Positions 38,100 to 50,647 of a stretch of DNA of 64,000 nt are shown here, piece after piece (the first letter of the stretch is position 1; each line of letters opens with the position of its first letter). This DNA is from Verrucomicrobiota bacterium (lineage in GTDB: Bacteria > Verrucomicrobiota > Verrucomicrobiia > Opitutales > Opitutaceae), in the NCBI GenBank assembly GCA_023386835.1, contig JAEWIY010000076.1:1-64000 (forward strand), in the 5' to 3' direction. Under the pieces are notes generated by a model. It was not told the DNA's origin and made no database searches. It saw nothing but the letters and a program-made list of their open reading frames with translations. A program made the position numbers and the translations under genes.

Positions 38100-38639
38100 T
38101 CAAAGTCCTCCCGCGGCTTTGATCCGCTCGATCAACCGCGTGGTGCTGAAGCCGGGCAGAAAAGGCAGAAACGTGATCTGCGCCCCAGCGGCTTCGAGCG
38201 CCGCCCGTTCGCCCGCGTCCAGTTTCTCCAGCGTGTAGTCGCCCGCCTTGCAATACACGTCCGGCTGCAGCGCCTGAATCTCCGGTGTGAGTCGCGGCTC
38301 GCTGAAGATGACCATCGCGTCGACGAACCACGTCGCGGCGAGCGCATACGCGCGCTCCTGTTCCGACTGCACCGGCCGCCGCGGGCCCTTCAACGCCCTC
38401 ACGCTGGCGTCGCTGTTGAGCGCCACCACCAGCACATCGCCCAACTGCCGCGCCCGCTGAAGCGAATACAGGTGGCCGGTGTGCAGGAGATCAAAAACGC
38501 CGTTCGTCAGCACCACCCGCCGGCCCTGCGCCTTCCACGTCGCGCGCTGCGCCACGGCCGCGTCGAGCGTGAGCAGCTTGGGGTTTTCCAGCGATTCGAC
38601 CGCCAAGGACATGGAGGGATGCCGTGTCGTGTCGCTCAA
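38100..38639 (-). CDS. Heptose 1-phosphate adenylyltransferase-like protein (HldE C-terminal type)
   Basis: The 179-residue nucleotidyltransferase shows [20 protein letters not shown], with the HxGH active site, then [19 protein letters not shown] and the end motif GFSTTRLI. This matches the adenylyltransferase half of HldE (RfaE2), which makes ADP-heptose for lipopolysaccharide. The kinase half is not present here. It overlaps the dnaJ stop by four bases. A start nine codons later (MSLAVE) would lose only non-conserved residues. Related cytidylyltransferases have similar motifs, so substrate is inferred. Confidence 0.85.
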   Translation of the reverse strand: MSDTTRHPSMSLAVESLENPKLLTLDAAVAQRATWKAQGRRVVLTNGVFDLLHTGHLYSLQRARQLGDVLVVALNSDASVRALKGPRRPVQSEQERAYALAATWFVDAMVIFSEPRLTPEIQALQPDVYCKAGDYTLEKLDAGERAALEAAGAQITFLPFLPGFSTTRLIERIKAAGGL

Positions 38640-39778
38640 AAGAACTTCTTGGCCTTCTCGAACCAGCTGCGGGAGGTCGGCTCGTCCGCGTCACCACTGA
38701 CGCGGGCAAACTCCTCGAGCAGGCGGCGCTGTTCGCCGCTTAGACTGGTGGGCACTTCAACGTGAACCCGTACGAGTTGGTCACCCTGGGCGCCGCCCCG
38801 CAGCGAGGGCATGCCCTTGCCGCGTAAGCGGAAGGTGGTGCCGCTCTGGGTACCCACCGGGATCTTGAGCGTGGCGCGACCGAAGAGCGTTGGGACCTCG
38901 ATCGTGCCGCCGAGCGTTGCCAGCGTAAACTTGATCGGGATTTCGCAGAACAGGTCCTGCCCCTGCCGCTCGAAGATCTCGTGCTCCCGCACGGAGAGGA
39001 CGATGTAGAGGTCGCCCGCCGCGCCTCCGGCGATACCGGCTTCACCGTTGCCGACTGAGCGGAGACGGGACCCCGTGTCGACTCCGGCGGGAACGCGGAC
39101 GTTGACCTTCGTTGTTTTCGGGACGCGGCCTTCTCCACGGCAGGCACTGCAAGCCTTCTCGACCTTCGTCCCGGCACCGCCGCAGGTCGGACAGGTTTGC
39201 CGAAACGTGATGATGCCCCCGGAACGCCGAATTTGGCCCGCGCCACCGCAGGTGGGACAGGTGACGCGCTTTGATCCCGGCTCAGCGCCACTGCCGTCGC
39301 AGCGATCGCAGACCACGGCTTTGCGAAAGGACAACTCCTTCTCCACCCCACGCGCCGCCTCCTCGAGGGTGATCTCGAGGTCGTAGCGCAGGTCCGAGCC
39401 GTCGCGCCCACCGCCGCCGCCACCCCCACCACCGAACATCTCGTCGAAGATGCCGCCACCACCGCCACCGGCGCCAAACACTTCCCGGAAGATGTCGAAC
39501 GGGTCGTGGAAGCCGCCGCCCATGGGACCGCGCCCAGCGCCAGCACCCGGCCCTTCAAACGCGGCGTGACCGTAACGATCGTACGCCGCGCGCTTCTGCG
39601 GGTCCTTCAGCACCTCGTAGGCGTGGGAGATCTGCTTGAACTTCTCCTCGGCCTCCTTGTTGCCCGGATTTTTGTCCGGGTGGTACTGCACGGCCTTCTT
39701 GCGATACGCCTTCTTCAGCTCGTCGTCGGTCGCCTGGCGGCTGACGCCGAGCAGCTCGTAATAGTCTTCTTTCGCCAT
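38636..39778 (-). CDS. dnaJ: Chaperone protein DnaJ
   Basis: The 380-residue co-chaperone stimulates DnaK ATPase activity. The J domain (1-70) has the HPD triad in [15 protein letters not shown] very glycine-rich segment follows (about 78-120). The zinc-binding domain has all four CxxCxGxG repeats ([16 protein letters not shown] twice, CSACRGEG). The C-terminal substrate domains include [20 protein letters not shown]. grpE lies 41 bases upstream, the usual pairing, but dnaK is not in the window. Confidence 0.96.
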   Translation of the reverse strand: MAKEDYYELLGVSRQATDDELKKAYRKKAVQYHPDKNPGNKEAEEKFKQISHAYEVLKDPQKRAAYDRYGHAAFEGPGAGAGRGPMGGGFHDPFDIFREVFGAGGGGGGIFDEMFGGGGGGGGGRDGSDLRYDLEITLEEAARGVEKELSFRKAVVCDRCDGSGAEPGSKRVTCPTCGGAGQIRRSGGIITFRQTCPTCGGAGTKVEKACSACRGEGRVPKTTKVNVRVPAGVDTGSRLRSVGNGEAGIAGGAAGDLYIVLSVREHEIFERQGQDLFCEIPIKFTLATLGGTIEVPTLFGRATLKIPVGTQSGTTFRLRGKGMPSLRGGAQGDQLVRVHVEVPTSLSGEQRRLLEEFARVSGDADEPTSRSWFEKAKKFF

Positions 39779-39819
39779 GTTGGTGGGCTGGACTCCCGTC
39801 TTGTCGACGGGGGCTTGGC

Positions 39820-40437
39820 TTAGCTGCTGGCGTCCTTTCCGGCGGGCACCCCACCGGAGACGACCACCGCCGCCGGACGGAGCAACCGGCCGTTGAGGGT
39901 GTAGCCGATGCGCACCACTTGGATCACGTGGCCTTCAGCGACGTCCGCGCTCGGGATTTGGGAAAGGGCTTCGTGCAGGTTGGGGTCGAACGGCTGGCCC
40001 TGCGGATTCACCTCCTTGAGCCCGTGGTTGCTCAAAGCGGTCTTCAGCTGCGTGGCGACCATCTCAAAGCCACCGAGCAGCGTGGACACGTCCGCGTTGG
40101 GCGCGCGCGCGGCGGTCAGGCCCAAGGCGAAGTTGTCCATCACCGGCAGCAACTCCTCCACGACGCGGGCCGCGGCAAAGGCGCGCAGCTCCTCCTTTTC
40201 GCGGACGCTGCGACGGCGGAAATTCTCAAGATCAGCCAACGCGCGCAGATAACGGTCCTGGGCGGCGGCTGCCTCCTGGCGGGCCGCGGCCAACTCATCG
40301 GCGCCGCCCGGGGCGGCATTCGCCGAATCCGTGGCCGCCGATCCCGCGCTCTTCTCGCCGGTCGCGGCAGCAGCCGGCACGGCACCTTCCGTGTTCTGCT
40401 CTTCCTTTGGCTCCTTCGACTGGTCGGTTTCGCTCAT
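39820..40437 (-). CDS. grpE: Nucleotide exchange factor GrpE
   Basis: The 205-residue protein drives ADP release from DnaK. An acidic, alanine-rich disordered N-terminus (1-45) precedes the long dimerisation helix (about 50-110, [20 protein letters not shown]). The head domain has [13 protein letters not shown] and [18 protein letters not shown] found no CIRCE-type inverted repeat before it or before the run it belongs to, so heat-shock control by HrcA is not supported by the sequence. Confidence 0.94.
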   Translation of the reverse strand: MSETDQSKEPKEEQNTEGAVPAAAATGEKSAGSAATDSANAAPGGADELAAARQEAAAAQDRYLRALADLENFRRRSVREKEELRAFAAARVVEELLPVMDNFALGLTAARAPNADVSTLLGGFEMVATQLKTALSNHGLKEVNPQGQPFDPNLHEALSQIPSADVAEGHVIQVVRIGYTLNGRLLRPAAVVVSGGVPAGKDASS

Positions 40438-40455
40438 GGTAAGCCGGCTAGTAAT

Positions 40456-41295
40456 TTACGGCTTCGTGGAATCTTCAAGTTTCTCGAACAGCGATTTCAG
40501 CGTGTCGGTCGCCCGCCGGCTGGGCTCCTGAAACAGCCCCCCACCGGCTCGCATCCAACGACTCAACGTCGGTCCCAAGTCTTCCGGCAACAGTCCTTCA
40601 AAGGCGCCGCCCGACGCCGCCGCCCGGCGGAAGAACTCCGGCACCAGCAACTGTTTCCAATCGGACACATTGTGGAACGTGTATTCAAATTCGAGGGGCA
40701 TCCGGCGCTCTCGCGGCTGGCGCGCGGTGAGGTTGATGAACCGCACTTCGCCCACGCGAACGTGCAGGCGCTTGATCAGAAACTCGCGCTCGCGCGCCGC
40801 TGCCCGTGCACTTTTTTCCTCCTCACCGGCCAGCCGCTCGCGAAACAGGTCCAGGTTCGTCGTGCCATCCGTGTTGGTCACAATGGCAAGCAACGGCAGG
40901 TCGATTGTCAGCTCGTCGATCACCCAACGGCGGCCCAACCCGCTGAAAACCTGCACATCGACTTCAAACCGCCGCAGTTCCACGAACTCGCGCGGCCCAA
41001 ACGTGACGGGGTTCACCAGCGTCAGGTTCTGGAGCTGCACGCGACCGTTAAACGGATTGGCCGCGAGCGTCTCGACCGCCACACCGAAACGGGTCCGCTG
41101 CGCCAACTGCGCCGTCACCAGCCGCGGCAAAAACGCCATCCAGAGCAGCGCCACGGCCGCTCCAACAATACTCAGGGCGAACAACAGCCGGACCGACACC
41201 GCCGCGCGGGCCCGCGATTTCCGCCGCCACGCCGCTTCGCACGAGCGGCTCCGCGCCCGATGAGGATCGTTTGGGTTCTGGCTCCGCTCAGGCAA
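40456..41295 (-). CDS. Membrane-anchored AsmA-like protein of unknown function
   Basis: The 279-residue protein has an arginine-rich start, one membrane helix (about 35-58) and a beta-rich outer part: LAANPFNGRVQLQNLTLVNP and RRFEVDVQVFSGLGRRWVID. This resembles the N-terminus of AsmA/DUF748-type lipid-transfer-like proteins, but it is far shorter. Its start overlaps the end of manA by eight bases and grpE follows 18 bases after its stop. I do not assign a function. Confidence 0.72.
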   Translation of the reverse strand: MPERSQNPNDPHRARSRSCEAAWRRKSRARAAVSVRLLFALSIVGAAVALLWMAFLPRLVTAQLAQRTRFGVAVETLAANPFNGRVQLQNLTLVNPVTFGPREFVELRRFEVDVQVFSGLGRRWVIDELTIDLPLLAIVTNTDGTTNLDLFRERLAGEEEKSARAAAREREFLIKRLHVRVGEVRFINLTARQPRERRMPLEFEYTFHNVSDWKQLLVPEFFRRAAASGGAFEGLLPEDLGPTLSRWMRAGGGLFQEPSRRATDTLKSLFEKLEDSTKP

Positions 41296-42232
41296 AGTGA
41301 TCGGTCACGAGAACCAGCGACGGCTCGTCAGCCTTCACGGTAAAGTTGCCAGCGTAGGGCAGCAGCACGTTTTCGCCGCGATCCAGCGACACTCCCGCGA
41401 CGCTCACGCGGCCGCGAACCAAGCTGAGCAACCGGGGCTGTTCACCCGCGCGAAACGCGAGGGTGGCGCCGGCCGCCAGCGGCTCACGTTGAATTCGAAA
41501 CTCGGCGCAGTCGGCGATCACCGCCGCCACGTTTTCCGCGCGCACCGGCTCGGGCTCGACCAAGTCCCAGTCGATCGACGCGAGCGACTCCGCGACGTGG
41601 AGCTGGCGCGGTTTGCCGTCGAGCCCCACCCGCCCCCAGTCGTACACGCGGTAGGTCGTGTCCGAGTTCTGTTGAATCTCAAGGATCAGGTTGCCGCCAT
41701 CAATCGCGTGCACGGTGCCGCTGTGCACGAGAATCGAGTCACCCGGCTGAACCGGGAATCGATGCACACACGTTTCAAGCGTGCTGTGGACCAGCGCCTC
41801 GGCGAAGGAGGCCCGCGTCGCCCCGCGGCGCAGCCCAACGATCAGGCCGGCTTCCGCTGTCGATTCGGCGATGTACCAGTTTTCCGTCTTCGGCTCGCCC
41901 CCGAGCGCCGGTGCGATCTCCGCCGGCGGATGCACCTGCAGACTGAGGCGCTCGCGACAATCGAGCCATTTGATGAGAATGGGAAACGGCCGTTGCGCGT
42001 CCCAACGCGGTCCCATCACCTTTGCGCCAGCGCGCTCCAACAATTCGCGCAAGGGCACCCCGTCGTAGGTCCCACCCCGCACCACCGACTGCGCCTCCGG
42101 CCGGTCCACCACTTCCCAGCTCTCCCCGATCGGCCGGGGCGAGGGAAGCGCGCGCGCAAGGGCGGTCTCCAGGACACGGCCGCCCCAAACGCGCTCTTGA
42201 TATAACGGGTGAAAGCGAAGGACCTCGTTCAT
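41288..42232 (-). CDS. manA: Mannose-6-phosphate isomerase, class I
   Basis: The 314-residue zinc enzyme interconverts mannose-6-phosphate and fructose-6-phosphate. Metal-binding motifs are LSLQVHPPAEIA and PKTENWYIAES, with a further histidine in HSGTVHAIDGGNLILEIQQN. The length fits short bacterial type I enzymes. It is the first gene of an eight-gene minus-strand run ending at prmA. Mannose supply could link to the GT2 polysaccharide synthase or to heptose and lipopolysaccharide sugars. A possible -10 element AATAAT lies about 20 bases upstream. Confidence 0.92.
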   Translation of the reverse strand: MNEVLRFHPLYQERVWGGRVLETALARALPSPRPIGESWEVVDRPEAQSVVRGGTYDGVPLRELLERAGAKVMGPRWDAQRPFPILIKWLDCRERLSLQVHPPAEIAPALGGEPKTENWYIAESTAEAGLIVGLRRGATRASFAEALVHSTLETCVHRFPVQPGDSILVHSGTVHAIDGGNLILEIQQNSDTTYRVYDWGRVGLDGKPRQLHVAESLASIDWDLVEPEPVRAENVAAVIADCAEFRIQREPLAAGATLAFRAGEQPRLLSLVRGRVSVAGVSLDRGENVLLPYAGNFTVKADEPSLVLVTDHFA

Positions 42233-42348
42233 CAGTGATGTTCAGATTATTGTGAAATTCGGCCGAGGACGGATTACGTTTGACGGTACTGCCGCCCGCT
42301 CTGGAATCCTGCAGGCTAGCCCCGGAGGCCCAACCGGGGTCACACCAC

Positions 42349-44928
<2,580 letters not shown>

Positions 44929-45013
44929 CGCCGCACCAAAAGGCGGCTTTCCAGCGCGTCGATTGGTCAGTTCCTCCTTCCAAACGAAGTCCGAATTACC
45001 CTAATTGACTGGC

Positions 45014-45808
45014 ATGCAGAATATCGGCGAACGGCTGGAGGAGGCTCGGAAGCGAAAAGGCATCTCCATTCGCGAAGCTGCTGAGGCGACGAAGGTTCGG
45101 GGGGATTACCTGCACAAGTTCGAGAGCAACCAGTTCGACATCAATCTTCCGGAAATCTACATCCGGGGATTCCTTCGCACCTACGCCAACTACCTGAAGT
45201 TGCCGGCCGACAAGATCATCGCCGACTACAACGCGCTCGGGCTCGGCGACGTGAAGAACCGCCCGCTCAACCGGGAGGTTTACGGGCGCATGGATCTGTC
45301 GATCGCCTCCTCCAAGGAGGCGGCACGCGAACCTGAGGCGGGCGCAACCGCCACGGCCGCGCCCGAGGAAAAACCCGAAGCGCGGACGGGCCAGCGAGGC
45401 AACCCTGCGACCTTTGTGCCGCGCGGGCGCAATCTTTACGTCGACAAGGCGCTGCTGCTGAAGGGGGGCGCGGTCGCCCTCGGTGTGATCGTGCTGATCG
45501 TCCTGCTGGTGTGGGGCATCAATGCGCTCACCAGCGGCAAATCGGAGGCCACCGCCACGACCAGCCCGGCCGTCGACGAAAAACGGATCGTGATCCACGC
45601 GTTGGATACGGTCGCCGTGACGCTGGTGCAGGCATCCGACGATGCCGTGCTGTTCAACGGCACGCTCGTGCGCAACGAGTCCCGCAGTTTCCCCAAGCGC
45701 GGCGACCTCTTCCTCACCGCGTCCGCCCTCGAGAACATTGAGATCGAGATGAACGGCCGGCGCATCTCCACCGGCATGCGCGGCCAGGGTCGCGCGCGGA
45801 TCCAGTAA
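45014..45808 (+). CDS. RodZ-like membrane protein with Xre-type helix-turn-helix
   Basis: The 264-residue protein has a cytoplasmic helix-turn-helix (about 1-75: IGERLEEARKRKGISIREAA and EIYIRGFLRTYANYLKLPAD), an acidic linker, one membrane helix (about 153-175, GVIVLIVLLVWGINAL) and a small outer beta domain. This is the RodZ layout; RodZ couples MreB to the wall synthesis machine. Its C-terminal domain is much shorter than in E. coli. The chosen ATG is three codons after a TTG. It lies downstream of ftsK, which fits a role in cell shape or division. Confidence 0.83.
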   Translation: MQNIGERLEEARKRKGISIREAAEATKVRGDYLHKFESNQFDINLPEIYIRGFLRTYANYLKLPADKIIADYNALGLGDVKNRPLNREVYGRMDLSIASSKEAAREPEAGATATAAPEEKPEARTGQRGNPATFVPRGRNLYVDKALLLKGGAVALGVIVLIVLLVWGINALTSGKSEATATTSPAVDEKRIVIHALDTVAVTLVQASDDAVLFNGTLVRNESRSFPKRGDLFLTASALENIEIEMNGRRISTGMRGQGRARIQ

Positions 45809-45869
45809 TCCGCTGCGGTCGTGCCGGAATGGCGACGGCGTGGTGCCGCGCCATTCCTCAAGTCACTGA

Positions 45870-46457
45870 TCAGCCGCGGCGCTGCAGCGCCACCGGCGCG
45901 CCGAGAACCTCGCGCAGCAACACCGCCTGGCGCACACTCGCGGGTGAACGCAACGCCGCGCGGACTGAGCCGACCGCCACCGGTTTCGCCGCGCGCCCCG
46001 ACTTTCCGGGCTGGCCCGGCGCAGGCGGGTACGCGAAGGCCTGAGCCGCCTGCTGCCGCGCCGCGCGCCGCTGCGCCTCAAGTTCCCGCATCTGCTCCTG
46101 CATCCGCCGCTGGTTCTCCAGCACGAGCGATTCCGACTGATCCCATTCCGGCGCCGTGCGGGGCGCCGGCACAGGCGCGGTCACGACGGTACGCGGCCGC
46201 ACCTCACGTTCGAACGGCAACGGCGGCGGCGCCGGCATCTCCGCGGAGCCACCCCGCCGTTCGGCAATCTTGCGACGGATCTCCTCCTGGATCCGGCGCG
46301 CCTCCGACTCGAGGTCGAACGGACCCGTGTCCTCCGTCGGCCGAACCGGCGGCGGCGAATCGTCTTCCTGCGCCTGCTTGCGTCGCTGCGTCAGCCAGAC
46401 CGCAAAGGCCGAGGCGAGCACCACCACCAGCTGCAGGTTATCGAGAATCCAATCCAT
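45870..46457 (-). CDS. Small membrane-anchored protein of unknown function in the flotillin cluster
   Basis: The 195-residue protein opens with a membrane helix (MDWILDNLQLVVVLASAFAV), then a charged, proline-rich and probably disordered cytoplasmic part. A helical glutamine/arginine-rich stretch (about 115-140, NQRRMQEQMRELEAQRRAAR) may form a coiled coil. The last 40 residues are basic and more ordered (SVRAALRSPASVRQAVLLRE). I recognise no family. It lies 56 bases after floA on the same strand, so it may be the fourth gene of that operon. Confidence 0.65.
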   Translation of the reverse strand: MDWILDNLQLVVVLASAFAVWLTQRRKQAQEDDSPPPVRPTEDTGPFDLESEARRIQEEIRRKIAERRGGSAEMPAPPPLPFEREVRPRTVVTAPVPAPRTAPEWDQSESLVLENQRRMQEQMRELEAQRRAARQQAAQAFAYPPAPGQPGKSGRAAKPVAVGSVRAALRSPASVRQAVLLREVLGAPVALQRRG

Positions 46458-46513
46458 GGACAGCCAGGGTCAGCTCAGCCGCCGCAGTGTAGTGTAAAAG
46501 TCATGACGAGCGC

Positions 46514-47515
46514 TCAGGTCCGCTGATCCGGCTCGGCGATCGACTTGCGCATCGAGGTGTCCGCCTGAACATTTTCCATGCGGAAATAATCCATCACCCC
46601 GAGTTTGCCCTGGCGAAACGCCTCGGCCATCGCCAACGGCACCTGCGCCTCGGCCTCGACCACCTTGGCCTGCATCTCCTGCACGCGCGCCTTCATCTCC
46701 TGCTCGAGCGCGACGGCCGCCGCGCGACGGATTTCCGCCTGCGCTTGCGCCATGTTCTTGTTCGCCTCGGCCTGCGCTTCCTGAAGCTTGGCGCCGATGT
46801 TTTCGCCGACATCCACGTCGGCAATGTCGATCGAGAGGATCTCGAACGCGGTTCCGACATCGAGGCCGCGTTTGAGCACGACCTTCGAGATCGCGTCGGG
46901 CGACTCCAGCACAACCTTGTAGGTTTCCGCTGAACCAATCGTGGTTACGATGCCTTCACCCACGCGGGCGATGATCGTCTCCTCCTTCGCGCCGCCGACA
47001 AAGCGGTCGAGGTTGGTGCGCACGGTGACACGCGCCTTCACCTTCACCTGAATGCCATCCTTGGCCACGCCGTCGATCGTCGTGCGACCCGCTTCGGGAT
47101 TCGGGCAGTCGATGACCTTGGGATCAACGGACGTTCGCACCGCCTCCACCACGCTCTTGCCCGAGCCCTTGGTCGCGAGGTCGATCGCACAGGCCCGCTG
47201 CCAGTCAAGATGGATGCCAGCCTTCTGGGCCGCGATCAACGCCTGCACCGTCGGCACGACATTGCCGCCCGCGAGGTAATGGGCCTCGAGATCGTCGATC
47301 GTCAGGTCGATGCCCGCCTTCTTCGCCGTGATCCGGGCATCAACAATCAACCCATAGGGCACCTGTCGCAGCCGCATCGCCACGAGGTTCACGATGCCCA
47401 CATAGGCGCCGGCCAGCCACGCCCGCAGCCAGACGCTGAAGAACGACAGGATGATGATCACCAGCACGAGGCCGGCAATGGCGAGAGCGATGGTGATGAT
47501 GATTCTCCAATCCAT
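46514..47515 (-). CDS. floA: Flotillin-like protein FloA
   Basis: The 333-residue protein organises membrane microdomains. It starts with a membrane hairpin (about 5-45, [20 protein letters not shown]), then the SPFH domain with [20 protein letters not shown] and [20 protein letters not shown], and a coiled coil rich in A, E and Q. The ATG chosen, six bases after the short nfeD stop, gives the usual FloA length; a longer in-frame extension lies within nfeD and is not conserved. The nfeD-floA pairing is widespread. Confidence 0.95.
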   Translation of the reverse strand: MDWRIIITIALAIAGLVLVIIILSFFSVWLRAWLAGAYVGIVNLVAMRLRQVPYGLIVDARITAKKAGIDLTIDDLEAHYLAGGNVVPTVQALIAAQKAGIHLDWQRACAIDLATKGSGKSVVEAVRTSVDPKVIDCPNPEAGRTTIDGVAKDGIQVKVKARVTVRTNLDRFVGGAKEETIIARVGEGIVTTIGSAETYKVVLESPDAISKVVLKRGLDVGTAFEILSIDIADVDVGENIGAKLQEAQAEANKNMAQAQAEIRRAAAVALEQEMKARVQEMQAKVVEAEAQVPLAMAEAFRQGKLGVMDYFRMENVQADTSMRKSIAEPDQRT

Positions 47516-47520
47516 GATGG

Positions 47521-47985
47521 TTATGCTTGGGTGACGATGAGACGGAAATTGTCTTGGCCGACGACGCGCACCCGGCCACCGGCCGCAACGTAGCCGGATT
47601 GCGAATACGCTTCGTAGCGCCGGCCGTCCACCGTGACATACCCGCTCGGCGCGAGCACGGTGACGGCGGTGCCGGTTTCGCCGACGATGTTGGACGGAGC
47701 GGCGGGCGCCGTGCTCTGGCCGGTGATCGAGCTGCGGAGAAACAGACGCTGGCCAAGCGCGGTCTGCGGCAGGACCCGGAACTCCAGCCACAGCAGCGCG
47801 CCGACGAGCACGAGCGCGATGGCGAGCGCCAGCAGGCCGCCATCTGGCCCAAAATCGAGGAACGCGATCACGGTTCCGCCGAGCAGGGCGAGCCCGCCAA
47901 AGATTCCAAGGATCGCGCCGGGCACGAAGACCTCGAACCCGAGCAGGATCAAACCGATCACGAACAGCAGGACGATCGAGCTCAT
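47521..47985 (-). CDS. NfeD-like membrane protein, short form
   Basis: The 154-residue protein has three or four membrane helices in the first 70 residues ([39 protein letters not shown]) and a C-terminal OB-fold domain (about 95-150: [32 protein letters not shown]). NfeD proteins partner flotillin/stomatin proteins in membrane microdomains. Its start overlaps the long nfeD stop by four bases, and floA starts six bases after its stop. Confidence 0.9.
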   Translation of the reverse strand: MSSIVLLFVIGLILLGFEVFVPGAILGIFGGLALLGGTVIAFLDFGPDGGLLALAIALVLVGALLWLEFRVLPQTALGQRLFLRSSITGQSTAPAAPSNIVGETGTAVTVLAPSGYVTVDGRRYEAYSQSGYVAAGGRVRVVGQDNFRLIVTQA

Positions 47986-49493
47986 GCGCCCTCCTCCACC
48001 GGCTCCACGATCAGTCCAAATTCGCCCTGCTCACGGACCACCAGCGGCGTGCCAGCTTCGACGTATCCCATTTTCAGACGCGCTTCATACCGGCGACCGT
48101 CCAATTCCACCTGCCCGCTCGGATACAACGCGGTCGCAGCCACGACCCGGCGCCCAACCAACGAGCCGGCCTCCCCCAGCGCCGGAGCGACGGGCCCCTC
48201 CGCTCGCGTCGCTGGCACACCGACGGCCGCCGAGAGGACCAGGCGGTCCCAGAACCAGCCGCGCGGCAGGAAGCGCAACAACGCCAGCGCGCCGCCGATC
48301 GTGACGAGCAGCCCCAGACCGAGATTGGCCACCGGCCGCCCCAGCATATCGCCGCTCAACTCAAAGGGCTCATTGGGCCACAGGTCGATCATGGACCAGA
48401 CCAGCGAACCCATCATGAGCGCGACCCCGACCAAACCGATGACCACGGTCCCGGGCAGCAGGAACAGCTCAATCGCGAGCAGCAGCGCACCGAGCACGAA
48501 GACCAACGCGGGTTCATGGCCCGAGAGGCCGGCGACGTAGTGACCAAAAAAGACGAGCAGCAGCAGCACGCCACCCACCACACCGAAAAGGCCGAAGCCC
48601 GGTGTCTTAAACTCGATGAAGAGCGCCAGCAGGCCCAAGCCGAGCAGGATCGACGAGAAGGCCTCCAACCACTGCGCGACCGATTCCGACCACGTAACAT
48701 GCAACCGGATCACTTCCACCCGCTGTCCCGGAAACCGCGTGGCCAACAAATCGTCGACCGACCTCGCGATCCCTTTCGCCAGCAGCGGCTGCGGCGGATC
48801 TCCGTAGGGCTCGAGCGCTTGATTCGCCGTCAGGGTCAAGAGTTCGCCCTTCGGGCTGATCACACGCTCGTCCAGCACCAGCTCGTACTCCGGATCAGAC
48901 ATCGCCTTGAGCACATCGGCCCGCCGCGGATCCGACGACGAATACGCCCGCACCTTGGCGTTGATGTAACTCGTCATCTTCCGTTTCAGCGCCTCCGGCA
49001 CATCCGCGCCGGTCGACGTGATCAATTCCGCCGCGCCCATCACACCGGTGGGTTCGAAGTAAATCTCATCCGTGACCGCCGCGAGCAAAGCGCCCGCCGA
49101 GCCTGCCTCATCGTTCACAAACGTCGCCGTCGTGCCCTCGAAGCGTTCAAGCGCCTCCATCATCTCCAGCATCACATCGGCCCGCCCGCCCGGTGTATCC
49201 ATGTCGAGCAGGACAAACTTCGCGCCCCGCTCGATCGCATCCTTCAAACCCCGCCGCAGCACATACAGCGCGGGTTTGCCGATCGCGCCCTGGATCGGAA
49301 CGATATACGCGACCGGCGCGGCGTTGCGCAGCTCAACCGCTTCCGCTGACTCCGTTTCGTCCGGCGAAACTGCTGAGGACATCGCTTCCGCGGCCGCCGG
49401 CAAGGTCACGGCCCCTTCCTGCGCCCAAAGCGGACTCGCGCTCGCGAGGAGCGCGCCGACCAAAAACAGCGGCAGCAAAAGCGGGGCCAACAT
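47982..49493 (-). CDS. NfeD-type membrane-bound serine protease (ClpP-like domain)
   Basis: The 503-residue protein has a signal peptide (1-24), a ClpP-class protease domain (about 55-240), several membrane helices (about 285-420) and a C-terminal OB domain. The protease domain has [13 protein letters not shown] and [12 protein letters not shown] with candidate nucleophile S132; K170 or K172 in ALKRKM lies where the paired lysine is expected from archaeal STOPP protease 1510-N. It likely cuts the hydrophobic tail of a stomatin/flotillin-type partner. It is first in the nfeD-nfeD-floA run, and a sigma-54-type promoter lies about 23 bases before its start. Confidence 0.9.
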   Translation of the reverse strand: MLAPLLLPLFLVGALLASASPLWAQEGAVTLPAAAEAMSSAVSPDETESAEAVELRNAAPVAYIVPIQGAIGKPALYVLRRGLKDAIERGAKFVLLDMDTPGGRADVMLEMMEALERFEGTTATFVNDEAGSAGALLAAVTDEIYFEPTGVMGAAELITSTGADVPEALKRKMTSYINAKVRAYSSSDPRRADVLKAMSDPEYELVLDERVISPKGELLTLTANQALEPYGDPPQPLLAKGIARSVDDLLATRFPGQRVEVIRLHVTWSESVAQWLEAFSSILLGLGLLALFIEFKTPGFGLFGVVGGVLLLLVFFGHYVAGLSGHEPALVFVLGALLLAIELFLLPGTVVIGLVGVALMMGSLVWSMIDLWPNEPFELSGDMLGRPVANLGLGLLVTIGGALALLRFLPRGWFWDRLVLSAAVGVPATRAEGPVAPALGEAGSLVGRRVVAATALYPSGQVELDGRRYEARLKMGYVEAGTPLVVREQGEFGLIVEPVEEGA

Positions 49494-49526
49494 GAACGGG
49501 CCGAGGATGACTCACTCTCTCCACGG

Positions 49527-49543
49527 TGCAAGCGCCGTGCCGG
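49527..49543 (-). promoter_or_regulatory. Candidate sigma-54 promoter of the nfeD-floA operon
   Basis: On the minus strand the sequence reads CCGGCACG-GCGC-TTGCA. This fits YTGGCACG-N4-TTGCW with a single mismatch (C for T before GG) and exact GG-N10-GC spacing. Transcription would start near 49516, leaving about 23 bases before the nfeD ATG. An inverted repeat AAAGGC-N15-GCCTTT (49547-49573) lies just upstream of it and could be a regulator site. Confidence 0.6.
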
Positions 49544-49621
49544 AACAAAGGCTTACAAATCAGCTGCGCCTTTCCAAAAATCCTTTGCGCGGCCGGACAC
49601 CGCGCCTAAACCCGACGCCTT

Positions 49622-50545
49622 ATGGAGGTCGTTCCTTATCTCGGCCAAACGATCCGGCGCTGGCAAATCGGCAGCGCCACGTTCCTCGCCTGGCCCGAAG
49701 CCGGAGCCCGCCTGATGCACTGGTCTGTGACCCGGGGCGACGGTTCAGTCCGGGAAGTCATCCACTGGCCCGAGCTGCAGGAACTGCCGCCGAGCCTCGC
49801 CAAAGTGCGCGGCGGCAATCCAATCCTTTTTCCGTTTTCCGGACGTGTTTACCTGAACGGTGAGCAGGGTTTCTGGCTCGATGGGAGTGGGGTGCGCCGT
49901 CCGATGCCGATCCATGGCTTCGCGCGCCAGGGTCGTTTCAAACTCGCTCAGATCAACGAGGCGGGCTTCGACGCCGTGCTCGAACCCGACGACGAAGCCC
50001 GGGCGGCGTATCCCTACGACTACGAGTTCAAAGTCTGCTACCGCTTTGGTCCGCTAAGCCTCGCGTGTGAGTTCATGCTGACCAATCACGGCGAGGCGCC
50101 GTTGCCTTGGAGTGCGGGCCACCACTTCTACTTCGCCGTGCCTTGGAACGAGGAGCAGCAACGGAGCGATTATGTGATCCAACTGCCCGCCGCCCGTTCG
50201 GCCCGGCAGGACACGTCCGGCACCATCGTCGACGGCCCTGCCCTACCGCGTCAGCCCAGCCTGGCGGATCCGCTCCTGATCGACGCGCTGCACCTGCAGT
50301 TGCGCCAGTCGGAATGCACCTTTGGGCCGCGCGAGAGCAGCGAACGCGTCACGGTCCGGCTCGGCACGCGCCCCCAGCCGCCACCCGAAGCGACCTTCGT
50401 CACCTGGACGGAAAACGACAAATCGCCCTTCTATTGTGTGGAGCCCTGGATGGGCCCGCCGAACGCCCCGGAACATCGTCTCGGATTACACATGGTTGCA
50501 CCGGGCCAAACCCAGCGCTTCTGCGTCGAAGTGCTCCTTCGCTGA
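49622..50545 (+). CDS. Aldose 1-epimerase-family (galactose mutarotase-like) protein
   Basis: The 307-residue protein has the beta-supersandwich signature of mutarotase-like proteins: GNPILFPFSGRV, PIHGFARQGRFKL (H98) and SAGHHFYFAVP (H167, H168), with an acidic residue in FYCVEPWMGPPNA. It may interconvert sugar or hexose-phosphate anomers. The more divergent YeaD-like branch is possible. It is divergent from the nfeD operon across 128 bases and is followed by tatA. Confidence 0.85.
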   Translation: MEVVPYLGQTIRRWQIGSATFLAWPEAGARLMHWSVTRGDGSVREVIHWPELQELPPSLAKVRGGNPILFPFSGRVYLNGEQGFWLDGSGVRRPMPIHGFARQGRFKLAQINEAGFDAVLEPDDEARAAYPYDYEFKVCYRFGPLSLACEFMLTNHGEAPLPWSAGHHFYFAVPWNEEQQRSDYVIQLPAARSARQDTSGTIVDGPALPRQPSLADPLLIDALHLQLRQSECTFGPRESSERVTVRLGTRPQPPPEATFVTWTENDKSPFYCVEPWMGPPNAPEHRLGLHMVAPGQTQRFCVEVLLR

Positions 50546-50647
50546 TCCAGTGCCCGCTCCAGTTGACGTTCAGCCCGCCCTGAGCGGTCGGGCCGCACGC
50601 GCGGCATTGCAGCCGTTGCACACTCGACTATGGTCTGCCGCTTGAGC

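Noticed and set aside
40438..40460. CIRCE/HrcA operator before grpE
   Set aside because: No TTAGCACTC-type inverted repeat is present there or before manA.
42233..42348. Sigma-70 promoter TTGACG before ftsK
   Set aside because: A TTGACG is present, but no acceptable -10 hexamer lies at 16-18 bases.
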